From assembly GCA_964020155.1 (NCBI GenBank), contig OZ026556.1, positions 62,001-126,000 of the forward strand: a DNA stretch of 64,000 nucleotides, read 5' to 3'. Below the pieces are notes generated by a model. It saw only the letters and a program-made list of their open reading frames with translations, was not told where the DNA came from and did not search any database. The position numbers and the translations under genes were made by a program. Each line of letters begins with the position of its first letter. Position 1 is the stretch's first letter. Below are positions 22,957-35,577 of the stretch, piece by piece. This stretch comes from Chondrilla cf. caribensis. Lineage: Eukaryota > Porifera > Demospongiae > Chondrillida > Chondrillidae.

Positions 22957-24561
22957 ATGGCTCAACCCGAGCAAGACATGAGTTCTTTGCTGGACGCTAT
23001 TATCGAGAAGAAAACACAAAACTCCGAGAGCAAAGTATGTGATATTTATACAGTTTTTAATGTGTAAAATTTTCGATACTGTCACATTTAATTTCAAAGA
23101 ACATGATCTATTCTCTGATATACGTGGCTCGATTGTCTGGAGTGAGCTCAGTCGATCGAAAGAGCATAGGAAGTACGTTCCTTTGTATCGCATGTTGGAT
23201 CTGGTGTCCACTGGTGAATTGACTTGCGCTTCTAACGATCCTCAGCGCACTATGAGCAGCTGGCCAAGGACTGTCAGAGTCGTTTCCAGGTGGACGGTCC
23301 GACGGGATTACTGCTCGTGTATCCGCTCCATTGCGTGCACGTGTTGGAGGTAAGCGCACGTGCACCTGTAGCGAGCCGCAGTGTGTGCATGTGTTGAGGG
23401 ATGTGTGAGGTATACTTAAGCCCCTCTGTTACTGACTGCTGGGATCACCTCCTCCTCCTCCAAGGCCACCCACGAGATGGTTCTCGCGGTGATTAGAGAT
23501 CTTCACAAAATGAGCTCTACAGAGTATGTGTGCATTCACCCCTGTACACTGCTGTGTGTTGGTATTCTTGTCTACACCTACGTAACCACAGTGGCCAACT
23601 GTCAGCAACGAGAATACTCTCCCTTGCTTCAAATGTGGGACGCCTCTATTCCCAGTGGAGCTACAGAATCCTCAACATCCCAGTACTGTCAAAAGGAGAG
23701 GCATACGAGACCTCAAGCCCAATTGAAGATGTCGTGAGTTGTGTGAGAATGGGGGTACTAGGTGTGGGAGTGGGGGTACTAGGTGTGGGAGTGGGGGTAC
23801 TAGGTGTAGGAGTGGGGGTACTAGGTGTAGGAGTGGGGGTACTAGGTGTGGGAGTGGGGGTACTAGGTGTAGGAGTGGGGTACTAGGTGTGGGAGTGGGG
23901 GTACTAGGTGTGGGAGTGGGGGTACTAGGTGTGGGAGTGGGGGTACTAGGTGTGGGAGTGGGGGTACTAGGTGTGGGAGTGGGGGTACTAGGTGTAGGAG
24001 TGGGGGTACTAGGTGTATGAGGGATCCTATTGCATCCTTTGTTCTTGGGTGTAGGTTGGGAGCACCTTGGAGAGCCTCTATCACCTGGGAATACAGCTGG
24101 CCAAACTCTCCCAGGTGAGCGCATCAGGTGAGACATGTCAACATCACAGTAATATCCACTGAGCTCCTCCAGGTTGAACTGAAGAAATATTTGGATGACT
24201 TGAAAAACAAAGCTCAAAATCTCCTTCCCAGACAAGGCAGGTCTACCATGTTTACATTGTATGAAGTGACCATGAGGAGAGACAGGTAACCATAACCCCC
24301 CCCCCCCCCCTTGTCCATCTGTCATCCACAGACGTCCTGGAGTACTTCCTCTCTAGCTCGGAGCTGACCACTCCCAAGGAGTACCTCACAATGTACACCA
24401 AGCCTGTCAACATCACACTGGACAGCGGTGCGTCTTCTATCATGAAACAGTGTCACACACTGCACACACCAGTAGATCATGCCATCTTATCATCATTGCA
24501 CTGGTTCCTTCCACCAGAAGTCGTCTGGCCTCTTCCACTGCGACTGTTCCCATACAACTGA
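22957..24561 (+). CDS. TEX47-like protein (BLUF-like fold)
   Basis: Exons: 22957 to about 23034 (MAQPEQDMSSLLDAIIEKK), about 23255-23349 (HYEQLAKDCQSRFQVDGPTG, then LLLVYPLHCVHVLE), about 23466 onward (ATHEMVLAVIRDLHKMSS), a middle exon (LASNVGRLYSQWSYRILNIP), 24055-24114 (VGSTLESLYHLGIQLAKLSQ), about 24173-24234, 24334-24427 (DVLEYFLSSSELTTPKEYLT) and about 24519-24561. The end (PVNITLDS then EVVWPLPLRLFPYN) closely resembles human TEX47, as does the GLLL.YP..V..LE core. TEX47 is testis-expressed in mammals with no firm function; its fold resembles BLUF flavin domains. One intron (after LLPRQ) appears to start with GC, not GT. A 19-bp minisatellite fills another. Confidence 0.82.
23745..24020. 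repeat. 19-bp tandem repeat in a TEX47-like intron
   Basis: About 14 copies of gtgggagtgggggtactag with 'gtagga' variants and one 1-bp deletion. It makes up nearly all of the intron after the exon ending SSPIEDV. Long G/V- and P/T-rich ORFs over it on both strands are repeat artefacts. Confidence 0.95.
24297..24312. repeat. Poly(C) tract
   Basis: Run of about 16 cytosines just upstream of a TEX47-like acceptor; it may serve as the pyrimidine tract of that intron. Confidence 0.9.
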
Positions 24562-24594
24562 CATTGTTTACTAGATGTGACGTTGATAATTGTT

Positions 24595-24600
24595 TTTATT
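24595..24600 (-). terminator. Poly(A) signal AATAAA for the coiled-coil gene
   Basis: Minus-strand AATAAA 66 bp after the stop at 24666 and 34 bp from the stop of the convergent TEX47-like gene. Confidence 0.5.
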
Positions 24601-24665
24601 GATCATGATTTGATGTACAAAAATAACATTGTTATAAAAAGTTATCAAGTGAATAATATTATTAT

Positions 24666-25425
24666 TTATGTTGTTTTATTGCCTTCCAATTGACTTGACA
24701 ACAAGCGAACCTTCTCTGACCAGAATTCTGTTGACTGTTGAAGCTGAAGTGAGAGCTGGGAGGGGCACGGGAGGGGCATATCATCACATGTATATGTACG
24801 AACATGCACTGCTGACAGTAACGTACCTGGTTAGCTCTTGTCATCCAAAACAGTTTGTCCATATCCTCAGAACCTTTGGTCAGGACAATGTTTGGAGGAG
24901 GACTGGTTGTCCCCGGGTCTGTCCTGCAATACAAATCATGAACAATCAGTTCAGACTGAGCTGGTGGGCAGTGGTACAGCCAGTACACATGCTGCCATGC
25001 ATGTACACACTCAACTAACAGGCCTTTCTGAAGAGCAGTTGCATACTGCGATTGCCACTGTAACATGGAGTCAGAGGCTTCGTTTCCATTTACAACTGTA
25101 GCTTCGTTCTCATTCCCCTTCCCATTTTTTTGACCATGTTGAATAGAAACATCCAAAGTTGCTTGTACATGTGTCACTGAATTGCTTCTACCATGTGGGC
25201 GCAGCTACAAAAGAGGATACCATGACAAAGATGATACCATGGCAACCATCAAGATACTAGCACAAACTCACAGGAGGAGACTTGCTGACAGTCTTGGCCC
25301 AATCCAACTGAGATTGCAGCGTCTTGTTGGCCAACTCCATTGCTTCATTTTGACGCTCCAACGTCCTACGGAACAGAACAACTAACTGTAGGGGACTGAG
25401 GCTCTGGATAACACAAACATGTTTG

Positions 25426-25502
<77 letters not shown>

Positions 25503-26847
25503 GCATGGATATGTACGCTTACTGTTTTTCTGCCTTCAGGGAACCCATGTCTTTCTCAAGCAGTCTGATCCGATCTGCCAATTTATCCTGTGTTATTCTA
25601 TACATAACAATGGGATGTGATAGCCACATGTCATACTAACAACATCCCATGAGAATACACACTGCACATACGTACCTGACACATCTCACATACACCACAC
25701 ACATAACTACACCCCCCACATGCGTACTTGACTCTCCCCACTCACCTCTGGTCCTTAGCCCAAATGGATATCTGGTTAGCCATGGAGTCACAGTCTTCCT
25801 GAAGCTTCTTGGACAGATCCTGGCTCTTGGACAAACTATTCTTGGTTGCAAGAAGCTCTTTCTGAGTTATCAGATGAGCCTTCTGGGCAGAAGCTAGACT
25901 GTTCTTCAGTTGTTCCCTCTCCTCCTCAGCTCCACTGAGATGCTCTGCTGTGTTCTCCAATTCCTGCTTCAAATACTTTATCTCCACAACGTATTCATTA
26001 AACTACGTGGGAGGGGTCAATGAGAATGTAGGTGTGTCTGTGAGTTCAGATATGGGTGTGTACCTTAGCTTGAGCCCCATTCAAGACTGCTTGCACACCA
26101 TCCAGTTCATCCACATCAGTTGACTGGTGGATGTGGAGATCACAGTTAGCCCTTATCAGCTTGGAAAGGCTGGACCTCATGTTGGACAACTCCCCTTCCA
26201 ACTGTTCAGCCTACAAGTCACATGACAGTCATGTTATAGACGTAGTAAAATATCAGTTGCTCCATCCGAACCTCTTGCTTAGCTCTGCAGTGACCTTCCT
26301 GCTCCTTCACCAGTTTGCTGTGGACTCTCTGGAGTTCCAGACATGTACCAGACAATTCTGACTCGAGTTCTGAGCATCTCCTTGCCACTTCCAACTGGCG
26401 ATCAAAGCGAACTCTATCCCTCTGGAGTTCATCTTGATGTTCCCTCAACTGTTTCCTTGTCTGATTCAACTGAGATGTCATGTCACCGATGGTCTCTTTC
26501 AGCTGTGCTTCCAGGAGTCGATGCTTTTCCACTTCTTCTCTCAGTCGTTCAACAACAATACTTTCCTGGTCGTGATGAGCTTCAGCAGTCATCAACTTGT
26601 TCCTAGCCTCCTTCACTTGTTGCTTCAAATGGGCTTCCTTAACATGCCATCAAACACAAGTATTACGTACGTATATCCACACACACACACACAGCAGGTG
26701 ACAGACAAGGTAAGACATACTCTCTCTTCCATCTGGTGACAATGTGCCTGCAGAGTGCTGCATTCTTCCATCAGTGCATGACGTTTCACCTCCTCGTCAA
26801 CTAGCTGCATGAAGACATAAATATACATATAGAAATCAAGAAGTGTC

Positions 26848-26905
<58 letters not shown>

Positions 26906-26934
26906 CGCGTGTGTGTAGGTGTGTGTGTGTAGGT

Positions 26935-26985
<51 letters not shown>

Positions 26986-29900
26986 TGTGTGTAGGTGTTG
27001 TGTGTGTGTGTGTGTGTGTAGGTGTATGTGCAGGTGTATGTGTGTAGGTGCATGGATACACCTAAGCATACATACCCTTTCCTTAAGTTTCCGCCCATTC
27101 TCCTCAGACTGAGCCAGATAACTCTCATTGTGAGAGTGTCTCTTCTTTTCTGCTTCAAACTAACAATTGGGAAACACTACACCCTAGACACACCCTACTA
27201 TCATTGCCACACCCACAACCACACTCTTACCAAATCTTGTAAGAGTTTGTGCTCAAACTTTTCTTTGGTTAAAGCTCTTTCCATTGTTTTAATCTTTGTA
27301 AAAGAAGCGAAGGTCAACCAAACAGCTTACAACACTGGTATAGCATGTCTGTGCACTGAAGAATGTACTCCATGTATCACATAGACTAGACGCAGCAAAA
27401 GTACCTTATCTTCTAGTTGAGTCTGTTCTGACTTCATATCAGCAAAGACCTGCTCCAATTCCTCTAACTGGAATGGGAATTGATTTCTAACTACACTGTT
27501 GAACAAACCACTACACTAACTAACCTCATCCTTCAGATGAGAGTTCCTAATGTCCTTTCCTAACATGGTCCACTAGCAGTAGATGAAGAAGAAACAGCAT
27601 GAACTTACCACACACGCACGCATGCACACACACACACACACCTGGTGAGGAAAGGCTTGGAGCTGTTCAACGAGTGCCTGAAGGTCATTTTGAGCAACTT
27701 CACACTTCTCAAGATTAGCTTTGAGTTTCCTTTTCTCATTCTGGACCTGGACCATCTCCTCCCTCTGCTCATCCACCTCCTGTGTCTTGTCAGACACTTG
27801 TTCCCTCAGTTCATCGACAGTTTGGACCAGTTCCATCACCTGGTCCTCGTAGGGCTGGTAGTGAAGCTTTACAGCAGCCAACTGATCCTCCAAATCTGCT
27901 ACCTTCAGTCTCAGCAATTGCATTTCTTGGTCTTTGGACCGAACGAGGTCTTTATATGACTGGAGGCTGCGAGCCAGTGAACTGTACTCCGCTTGAACAG
28001 CTGAAAGCTCAGAATCCTTTGTCAGACGAAGGGATTCCAGCTCCAGTAGAATTTGCCTGATCTAGTGATAAACAAACCACAAGAATAAACATGGATACAC
28101 CACCCACATAATATTGTTCCCTATACCTTATCATTCATAGATTCTGAGGCCAAAATGGCTGCTTGACGACAAGCTTGTAGTTCCCTTTCTCTCTCATACA
28201 ACTGAGTGCGTTACAAAAAGATTGATTCAAAATCAGCCAAAACGTACAAAAAATTTGAAAATAATGAAATGTCAAAATTAATGAAAAGTTCATTTCCAAT
28301 CAAGTAAATAGTGAAAATTCTAATAATGAAAAATAAACTAGTTCTTCTGATTAGGAGGTGACTTCCACAATGCTCACTTGTGTCTTAATGTGATCAAAGT
28401 CACTTTGAGCCTCCTTGAGCCTGTCTTCCAGTGAGTTGATTGCGTCGCGATGACGAACAACCTTCAAGGATTTACAGACACCATGAACACTAGGGAAGCA
28501 CAAAGGCTACGATAAGACGAGATGAACATACTTCACTTTCAGCCTTTTTATGCTTCTTCTCCAAGTTCTCCTTAGTTTCTCTTAGATCTCCCAACAGTTT
28601 CTCCCTCTCTTGAACCTGAAAAGAGTGGAGCAGGGATACCACGTAAGGAGCAGAATCCCTTTTCACGCCGGTAATGGACACGCAGAGAGAGCGAGAGAGA
28701 CATACCATATTTTGTACAGTAGCAAATTCTTTTTGAAGAGACTCGTGATCCTCGCTGACCTACGTAGGACACAACAGAATGGCATACCAATAGTGGTCAC
28801 TAGCAACTACTAGTCCAAGTACGTACCTTTTTCAACTGCTGTGAGTTGCTTGCTTCCTTCTGTGCCATCTCCTTGTGCAGTGATTCGACTACATCGTGGT
28901 ACTTCTGGAGTTCTTCTTGCAAGTTGTCCTTATCCACAGTGACTGCCTCGAGGTCAGAAGTCAGGGCAGTAATCTCCTCTCCTTTCTCCCTCAGGACATC
29001 CTCCAAAGTTTGAATTGCTCTTTGTTTTGAGGTTATCTGCATCAACAGGACAACAACCAGTGACACACCACCAGGGAGTCTACGCCCACTCACATCTTGA
29101 CAACACTTGCTGTATTCCTCCTGCAGTCCTTCCTGTTGCTGGGTCAGGTCCTCTAAGGTCTCCTGACGCCGGTCTAGCTGCTCCTGAAGAAACTTGCATT
29201 GTTCAAGAGCATTGTCATGGAGACCACTCAGTTCCTGCTCCGTGTGTCTCTTTTCCTCAACTACTTTGTCAAAGTTGTCATGGCAACATTGCAGATCAGA
29301 CTGCAATTGCTTAATTGTATCATTAAGGGCGGCCGCCTACAGTGAGGGCAAATACCATGCTATCACGACAGCAGTGGATATGGCAGCCCCAGGACAACAC
29401 TCACTTGGTCATTCTTGTCTTTCAGGAGGAGATCAAGGTCGGCTATTTTCTGCTGGAGTTGGTCAATCTCACTGTTGAGTGTCTGACGGTCCTCCTTCAA
29501 GGCAGCCATTGCTGACTCCTTCTTCAGCACAACCTCACTAGCTTCTAGCCATTTTCTCCTTAGCCTCTCAATCTCATCGAACACCACACTTAGTGACTGG
29601 TCCAGGTCATCTGCATGCTTCTGAATGACGCTGTCAGGAGACTCCTCGTGCCCCCCTCCACCCACCTACGCAGGTTAAAGACCAGCTGCACACATGTTGA
29701 CAACCACCTCTTGCCCCAAACTGACCTGTTCAGCAAGATCGCAAAGAGACACCATTAGGCTCTTCAAAACTCTCTCTCTCTCAGCAATATCCCTCCTCAG
29801 GGTGGCTATCACTTCCTCTGCCTTGGTTTTGTCCTCTGACGCACTCTTCACTAGACCTTCCTGGACGGACAACTGATTGAACAACGCATCAAGTGGTAAG

Positions 29901-30678
29901 ATAACAACAAAAATAACAACCACCATCAGATCTCACTTCTTCTTCAGCGGCTTCCATAGCAAGATTCTGCTCCTTGATCCTCTTCCTCAGGTGGTCCAGT
30001 TCCTCCTTATTGCTGCTAACCTGCCAACAAAGGCCACAAATACTGTCCATAAAGTAGTTGGACCATGTACGCACATACGCACCTCACGTCAAGTGATATC
30101 AGTTGCACCATACAAGCACATACGCACCTCACATCAAGTGATCTCAGTTGCACCATACAAGCACATACGCACCTCATATCAAGTGATATCAGTTGCACCA
30201 TACAAGCACGTACTAACCTGAAGTTGTAGACCTTCCTTCTCTGCCAACAGCTGTGCCAGGACCACATTTTGTTCTTCCAATTTAGCTTCAAGGTCCTTCT
30301 TCAACAGAACCTGTTCTCCTAGCTTGTCGGTGAATTCTCTCTTTTGTTCACTGTTCTCTGCTTCAAGGACTGAGAGTCTATTTCGAGCAGCCTCCAGAGC
30401 CTCACGAAGAGCAAGGAGATCTTTGCCTTTCAGCTCAGTTTCATTCTGAAGAGGTTCCACTTTCTCTTTGAGTATGCGGAGTGCCTTCACCAGCTGCTCC
30501 TCTTTGATTTTCAGAGTGGACACCTCCTGGATGGACTTATTCCAGCTATCCTCGGCCGAGTACAGTTTACTCTCCAGTTCACTTATATCCTTCTCCATCA
30601 CTTGCCTTTCTTCCCGAGCTCTCTTCTCCTTATCAGATAACTGTAGTTGGGAAACAAGCGTGTATAAATACACCCACT

Positions 30679-30709
<31 letters not shown>

Positions 30710-31593
30710 TCACAGATACACATACACCAAACATGATCGCTCTAGTTCACCTGTTTCTCCACACCACCCAGGTTCTCTTGTAGCATCAATATCTTCTTAT
30801 CTCGTTCACTCAATTCAGCCAGTGCTGTACTCAACTCATTGCGATATTCCTCTCCAGAGCAAACCTGTATAGGAAGCTAACCAGTTGCATTTTGCAAGGG
30901 AATTGAATTGATGGATGGGAACATACCACAGATGGCATGGGTGTGGTCTTCAGCTCCGGGGGTGGGGACTGTAGGATATATATATACAAAAACAGACCAT
31001 TACTATAAGGAAGACCCTGTAATTAGCGTGAGGGCTTTGAAAGGCAATAAGAAACCCACTGAATGTCCTCCTGTGACCCATGCCAGGACAGCCTGGAGGT
31101 CATCCTTGTAGGCTTCACTGCACTGGGCTTCCTTTCTCATGCTGTCCTCGGCTTCCTTGGCCCTCTGCTCGGCATGCTCCAGTTGACTGTGGAGTTGGGA
31201 CAGTTGGTCGCTATTCTCCAATTTTAGTTTTCTTGTTGACTCTAACAGTTCAGAATACGCTTGCGACATTCCGATAATGTGCTTCTGAAGAACTTGCAGT
31301 TTTCTCTGTAGAAAATACATTCGAATAACGTTTCAAACATGCCCACTGGATATGAAATGGCGAAAAAGGACCTTTCTCTTCAAATCAGTTTCACTATCGA
31401 CTTCGACAACTCCTTCCAAGGACTCCTCTGACACAGAAATTTCTATGTTGTTGTAAGCCGTCTTGATAGAGCCGAACTCTGTCAAAATCTCATGGAAATC
31501 ATCTTCAGTGTCCACCGGTGGCTCGCTTCCATTCGACATGGCTGAATCTGGAGTATCCGAACGGTCTGGTGGACGGCCAGGGAATACAGACAT
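24666..31593 (-). CDS. Long coiled-coil protein, family not recognised
   Basis: About 25 small exons over 7 kb. It starts at ATG 31593 (MSVFPGRPPDRSDTPDSAMS) with an acidic, disordered N-terminus, then almost unbroken heptad-type helix, rich in E, K, Q, L and R. Examples are SELLESTRKLKLENSDQLSQ, EKDISELESKLYSAEDSWNK, HDNFDKVVEEKRHTEQELSG, EEITALTSDLEAVTVDKDNL and LRRDIAERERVLKSLMVSL. It ends QQSTEFWSEKVRLLSSQLEG then NKTT. No motor, GRIP, PX, FYVE or kinase domain is visible. The look is of a centrosomal, golgin or cilia-linked coiled-coil protein, but I cannot name it. A structural or tethering role is inference from coiled coil only. Exon-intron joins were followed locally; the full chain of exons was not verified one by one. 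Confidence 0.75.
25427..25500. repeat. (AC)n microsatellite, intron of the coiled-coil gene
   Basis: About 35 AC units; (GT)n on the coding strand, starting about 20 nt after the donor AAAACA|GTAAGC. Confidence 0.95.
26847..27055. repeat. (GT)n / GTAGGT microsatellite, intron of the coiled-coil gene
   Basis: About 200 bp of GT with interspersed GTAGGTGT and GCGCGC variants; (CA)n on the coding strand. The His/Thr-rich ORFs across it are not genes. Confidence 0.95.
30070..30220. repeat. Tandem repeat of about 46 bp starting at a donor, coiled-coil gene
   Basis: About three copies containing TTGCACCATACAAGCACAT (plus strand). On the coding strand each unit starts with a donor-like GAG|GTGCGTATGTG, and the first, diverged unit is the real donor CAG|GTTAGTACG after the exon ending EGLQLQ. 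Confidence 0.85.
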
Positions 31594-31938
31594 GGTATAT
31601 ACTACAATTCTACAAAAATAACTTCAAATTGACGCTTTGATAGTGATTATTAGTCCTTTGTTCTACGGAGTGAGGCCAATCAAAACCTCATCTTCGACGC
31701 CATTTAAAAATTTGAACTCAAATTCCGACCAGACCGGAGGGAAGCCGTACGACGTCCGACGACAGGCGACCAGCTCTGGCCACGGAGTGCCCGCAATTAA
31801 GTGCAATCACGGACCCTGAATATTACGCTGCAATGACATCAGATATTTCAGTTGACCATTGATACAAATCTCTTATAAATAGATATTTAATAGATTTAAT
31901 TAATATAGTGCAAATTGTCTGTTCCATATATGGTATTA
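31594..31938. other. Intergenic stretch, coiled-coil gene promoter / SNX29 3' region
   Basis: 345 bp between the coiled-coil start and the SNX29 stop. AT-rich near 31850-31930; no ORF, repeat or RNA feature seen. It must hold the promoter of the coiled-coil gene. Confidence 0.5.
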
Positions 31939-33465
31939 TCATAGTCCACTGTAGTCATTGACAGAGACCTGTTCTGTGGTTTGCTGCGGACTCAACACGG
32001 TCTCCCTGCAGAGAGGGAACAAGCACATCAATACCACTCCTTGCCATAGATAAGATTGGTGAACACACGTTAGAAATGGAAGCAGTTTGATGAGTTTCGA
32101 CTTAGTGGTGGTTGGTGTGATGAAGGCACTCATTTTCTTCCCATTCAACATTTTTGACTGTGAACACAGTCGAATAACTGTTCTGAGGAATTCTTGCAGT
32201 CTCAGACGTCTGTCTTCTAAGATTTCTGGAGACTACATGAGAACAAACCCAGCAGTTCACAAAGGCACACACACACACACCAGCTCCAGTTGGATGCTTA
32301 CTTTGGAGGCCAGTGCCTTCTTGGGAGGAAAGCTGAATTGAAGTAACTCGGGAATATCCTTTTGGAGCTGTTTCCCAAGGAAAGTTCAATGTGACATGTG
32401 TTCCTTTGTGTACAAGCATGCAAGAGAATGTACATGGTCACTAACCGCTTTATGAAACTCCCTGAATTCACTGTATCTCCGATAAACATTCCACTCATCC
32501 TTGTGAACTCTCACAAGAATTTGATAAACATGATAGTTTTCCCCATTTTCCGTCCTCTTTATCACTGAGGGTACCCAGACATAGACAGGGCTGCAGTGGG
32601 AGGCTGCTGTGAGGGCCATGCCACACGGGACACACAATAAGGGGACTTACCATTTTTCTGGTGAAGAGTACACTTTTTGTGGACTCTGTGTTTTCTATAA
32701 ATGACAAAAGGTTTCTGTACACCAACACCACACACCCACTCACACACTCACATTCACACGCTCACACCCTCACACACCCATATACTTGCAACTAAGCACA
32801 CACACATGTACACACACACACACTGTACATCTACACAACCAACACACTTGTGAGAGCTTCTTGTTCATGGCTCTGATGACATTTTCTTTCTCTTGTAGCT
32901 GTCTGTGCAGCTGGTTATTGAGCTCCATCACCTCTCCATGCATATTGGCCATCTGAAATGAGCAGCACAGGTCATACATACATAAACAACTGGAAATAGG
33001 AAATACACAGCCACACAATTGGGAATGGGAAACATAAATGTGGGTGCAAATCACATGCTTGATATGAGGTATATATGTAGTCATACTTTGCTGTGTATTC
33101 CAACACTAAGCACACACACTGCACACACTAAGTACACTAAGTACACACATTACACACTCTAAGTACACACACTACACACACTAAGCACACACATTGCACA
33201 CATCAAGTACACACACACCACACACTAAGCACACACATTGCACACACTGGGCATATTAAGCACACACACTGCACACACTAGTAGTAGTAGATACCTCGGA
33301 TAGTTTAGACTGCATCTGTGTTTCATACTGTGTAAACTTGGTGCTTTCCCCGTCCTCCTCTTTCCTGGGGTCCTGCTGTGTCTGTAGCATAGTCACATAA
33401 TGCTTAAGCTGATCACGCAGGACATCGTTCTCCCTAAACAAGGACAAGTGGCTTGCACACACAAA

Positions 33466-33525
<60 letters not shown>

Positions 33526-33874
33526 GACCACGCACAAACAGGTTCTTAGATGGGCTTACCTCTCTATTTCCTCCATCCTTGTCTTGTTTCCTACTTCAAT
33601 CTGTTCCATCTGTTCCTTTAGCTGTGAGACTTCTTCTCTGAGGAGAGAAGACTGTTGTTGCTCTTGCACCAGCTGGTCCTTGCATTCTCTGTGACAACAA
33701 TGACAATTGGTAACAACAGAAATGGAAAAAAGTAACTAGCTGAGTCACTCACGCGCACTGCTGTTCCAAGATCTCCTTCTGACTGATAACACTCAGCAAA
33801 GCCTGTCGCAGCTCATCAGCTGAGTGGTTGCCTCCCTGTTGCTATAAAATTATAACATAATTACACACATGCAT

Positions 33875-33920
<46 letters not shown>

Positions 33921-34228
33921 CACGAAGTTCTTCCGACAGAGACTGTGTTCCCAATCCAAGAACATACTTGGTAGCGTCATAGGCTTCCTCCAGGAGCTCA
34001 TCACATGACTTTGTGTTGTAGGAACTACACAACCCCAGCTGCCCCGGCGGTCTGGGAGAGCTGGTGTCACAGTCGTCATAGGAAGTGTAGCTGTGCTGGG
34101 ATGAAGATACACTGCCACTGTCCTCAACGTCCTCTCCTTTGTCTTCCGTCACAGGCCGCATTCTTCGCTTGGTCTTCTTCAGGACAGACACAACTCTGAA
34201 CTCTGACAGGATGCATACACATCAATTG

Positions 34229-34285
<57 letters not shown>

Positions 34286-35577
34286 ATGTACACACAGGAA
34301 TAGAGGGACACACCATTATCAACTGGGTCCATTAAGACCTTATTAGTAGTGTGTTCCTGGTCAGTGAGTGTGGTTGGGTGGAGCTCCTGGTCCAGAGCAC
34401 CATCGTCCAGGGGTAGAGCAAAGATGATGGAGTTTAAACCTGAGGGCGAGACCACCATTCCCACATCTCCACCACCTAGCTAATCACAACGAGGGACTGT
34501 ACCTGCAGCCATCACTGGTAGGGTGCTGGAGCATTCCTGATCACAGACAAAAGCTTCTGGCTCATAGTAGGAGCTGCACCAGTGATATACGTACATAAGA
34601 TATGATGTAATCACCACCAGTGATATACGTACATAAGATATGATGTAATCACCACCAGTGACAACAATTAGCCACTGAATTTACCTTAGCTTGTCCTCCC
34701 TCAGTAGCTGAGTCAGCGAATTCTCCAGTGTTCTCTCATTGAGAGCAGTTCTCAGCCATGCTCGGACCAGACCCATCCCCGTTTTCACCTGTGACAATGA
34801 CTGTAGTCTTCTCACGTCATCCACTGAGAGGGTCTCCTTCAGAAACCTCCACAGTCGATCGTCCTCCTTGGTACCCTTCCCGATGAACCCTCTGACAGAG
34901 AGACACAACAACTCATATCCTTCTGATCCACTGTTGTAACCATAGCAACTCACATTAATGATATTCCTCTCTGTTTTAGTCCATGTCCCAAAACTGATTC
35001 CCACTCACAAAGCAAAGTCTGAACACTGCAATAAACAGACAGCATAGTTCTTCTCGGCACTAGCTATAAACAGCGAACTACTTTCTACTAACCATTCATC
35101 TTGCTCAGTGGCCACTTCTGATTTCCCTCCAAATTGTACTTGACACTAAAAATTAAAAGACTCAATAAGACGTTGGAAGTGGTCTACGTAGAGCCCCCTC
35201 GTGCTACACAGCCACTGCTGCTTGATTGACAGAGGGCCGTACGACTAACGTAGTAGGAACCCTGTAAAGGAGCTGATTAAGCTGAAGTGTCTTCCTAAAC
35301 AATATCGAATGAATGAATTGAATAGTGAATTGGTGGCCTGGGATTGTCAATAAATGGTAGAGAATTCCAGGATTAGGCCTAGTATGAAATTATGGTTAAG
35401 TCATCGTCCCTATCGTCTCGGACCACACGCCCAGATGATAGATCGATCGAGGCTCTATCAGTACGGTCTACGCTACGGTGAGTTTAGGTCACCGGGCTAA
35501 TGTCAAGTACAAACCTGTTTCACAGCACTGTGTAGCCGAGAGTGAAGATTCTTACAAACTGTCTCTGATCCTTTCAT
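31939..35577 (-). CDS. SNX29: Sorting nexin 29 (RUN - coiled coil - PX)
   Basis: Phosphoinositide-binding sorting nexin. Exon 1 starts MKGSETVCKNLHSRLHSAVK; exon 2 gives QCQVQFGGKSEVATEQDEW. The RUN domain continues with LWRFLKETLSVDDVRRLQSL, GMGLVRAWLRTALNERTLEN and AAGLNSIIFALPLDDGAL, which match vertebrate SNX29 closely. A Ser/Asp-rich linker and KSCDELLEEAYDATKYVLGL follow, then several short coiled-coil exons. The PX domain comes last: YHVYQILVRVHKDEWNVYRR then YSEFREFHKAV (the R-R-Y-S-E-F core that binds phosphoinositide), LQFSFPPKKALASK and SPEILEDRRLRLQEFLRTVI. The last exon ends VSVNDYSGL; its reading frame is less certain. (AC)n runs sit in three introns. Shares a 146-bp divergent promoter with DNAL4. 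Confidence 0.93.
33095..33292. repeat. Degenerate CA-rich tandem repeat, SNX29 intron
   Basis: Repeats of 'cacacactaagcacac / aagtacacac' of variable length across about 200 bp of one intron. Confidence 0.85.
33470..33522. repeat. (AC)n microsatellite, SNX29 intron
   Basis: About 26 AC units, (GT)n on the coding strand. Confidence 0.95.
33877..33919. repeat. (AC)n microsatellite starting at an SNX29 donor
   Basis: On the coding strand the exon ends CGTGAG and is directly followed by GTGTGTGTG; the first GT of the microsatellite is the splice donor. The next exon starts QQGGNHSADE. Confidence 0.92.
34230..34283. repeat. (AC)n microsatellite, SNX29 intron
   Basis: About 27 AC units, 30 nt downstream of the donor GATAATG|GTGTGTCC on the coding strand. 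Confidence 0.93.
34575..34660. repeat. Two-copy tandem repeat, SNX29 intron
   Basis: A unit of about 40 bp containing agtgatatacgtacataaga is present twice with no visible difference, so the duplication looks recent. Confidence 0.85.

Noticed and set aside
23745..24020. CRISPR-like array (also 48905-49310 and 61836-62327)
   Set aside because: Units are contiguous tandem repeats without unique spacers, in introns of animal genes.
23672..24325. 217-residue Pro/Thr-rich ORF on the minus strand
   Set aside because: It is the reverse reading of the 19-bp minisatellite inside the TEX47-like intron; no start context or conserved sequence.
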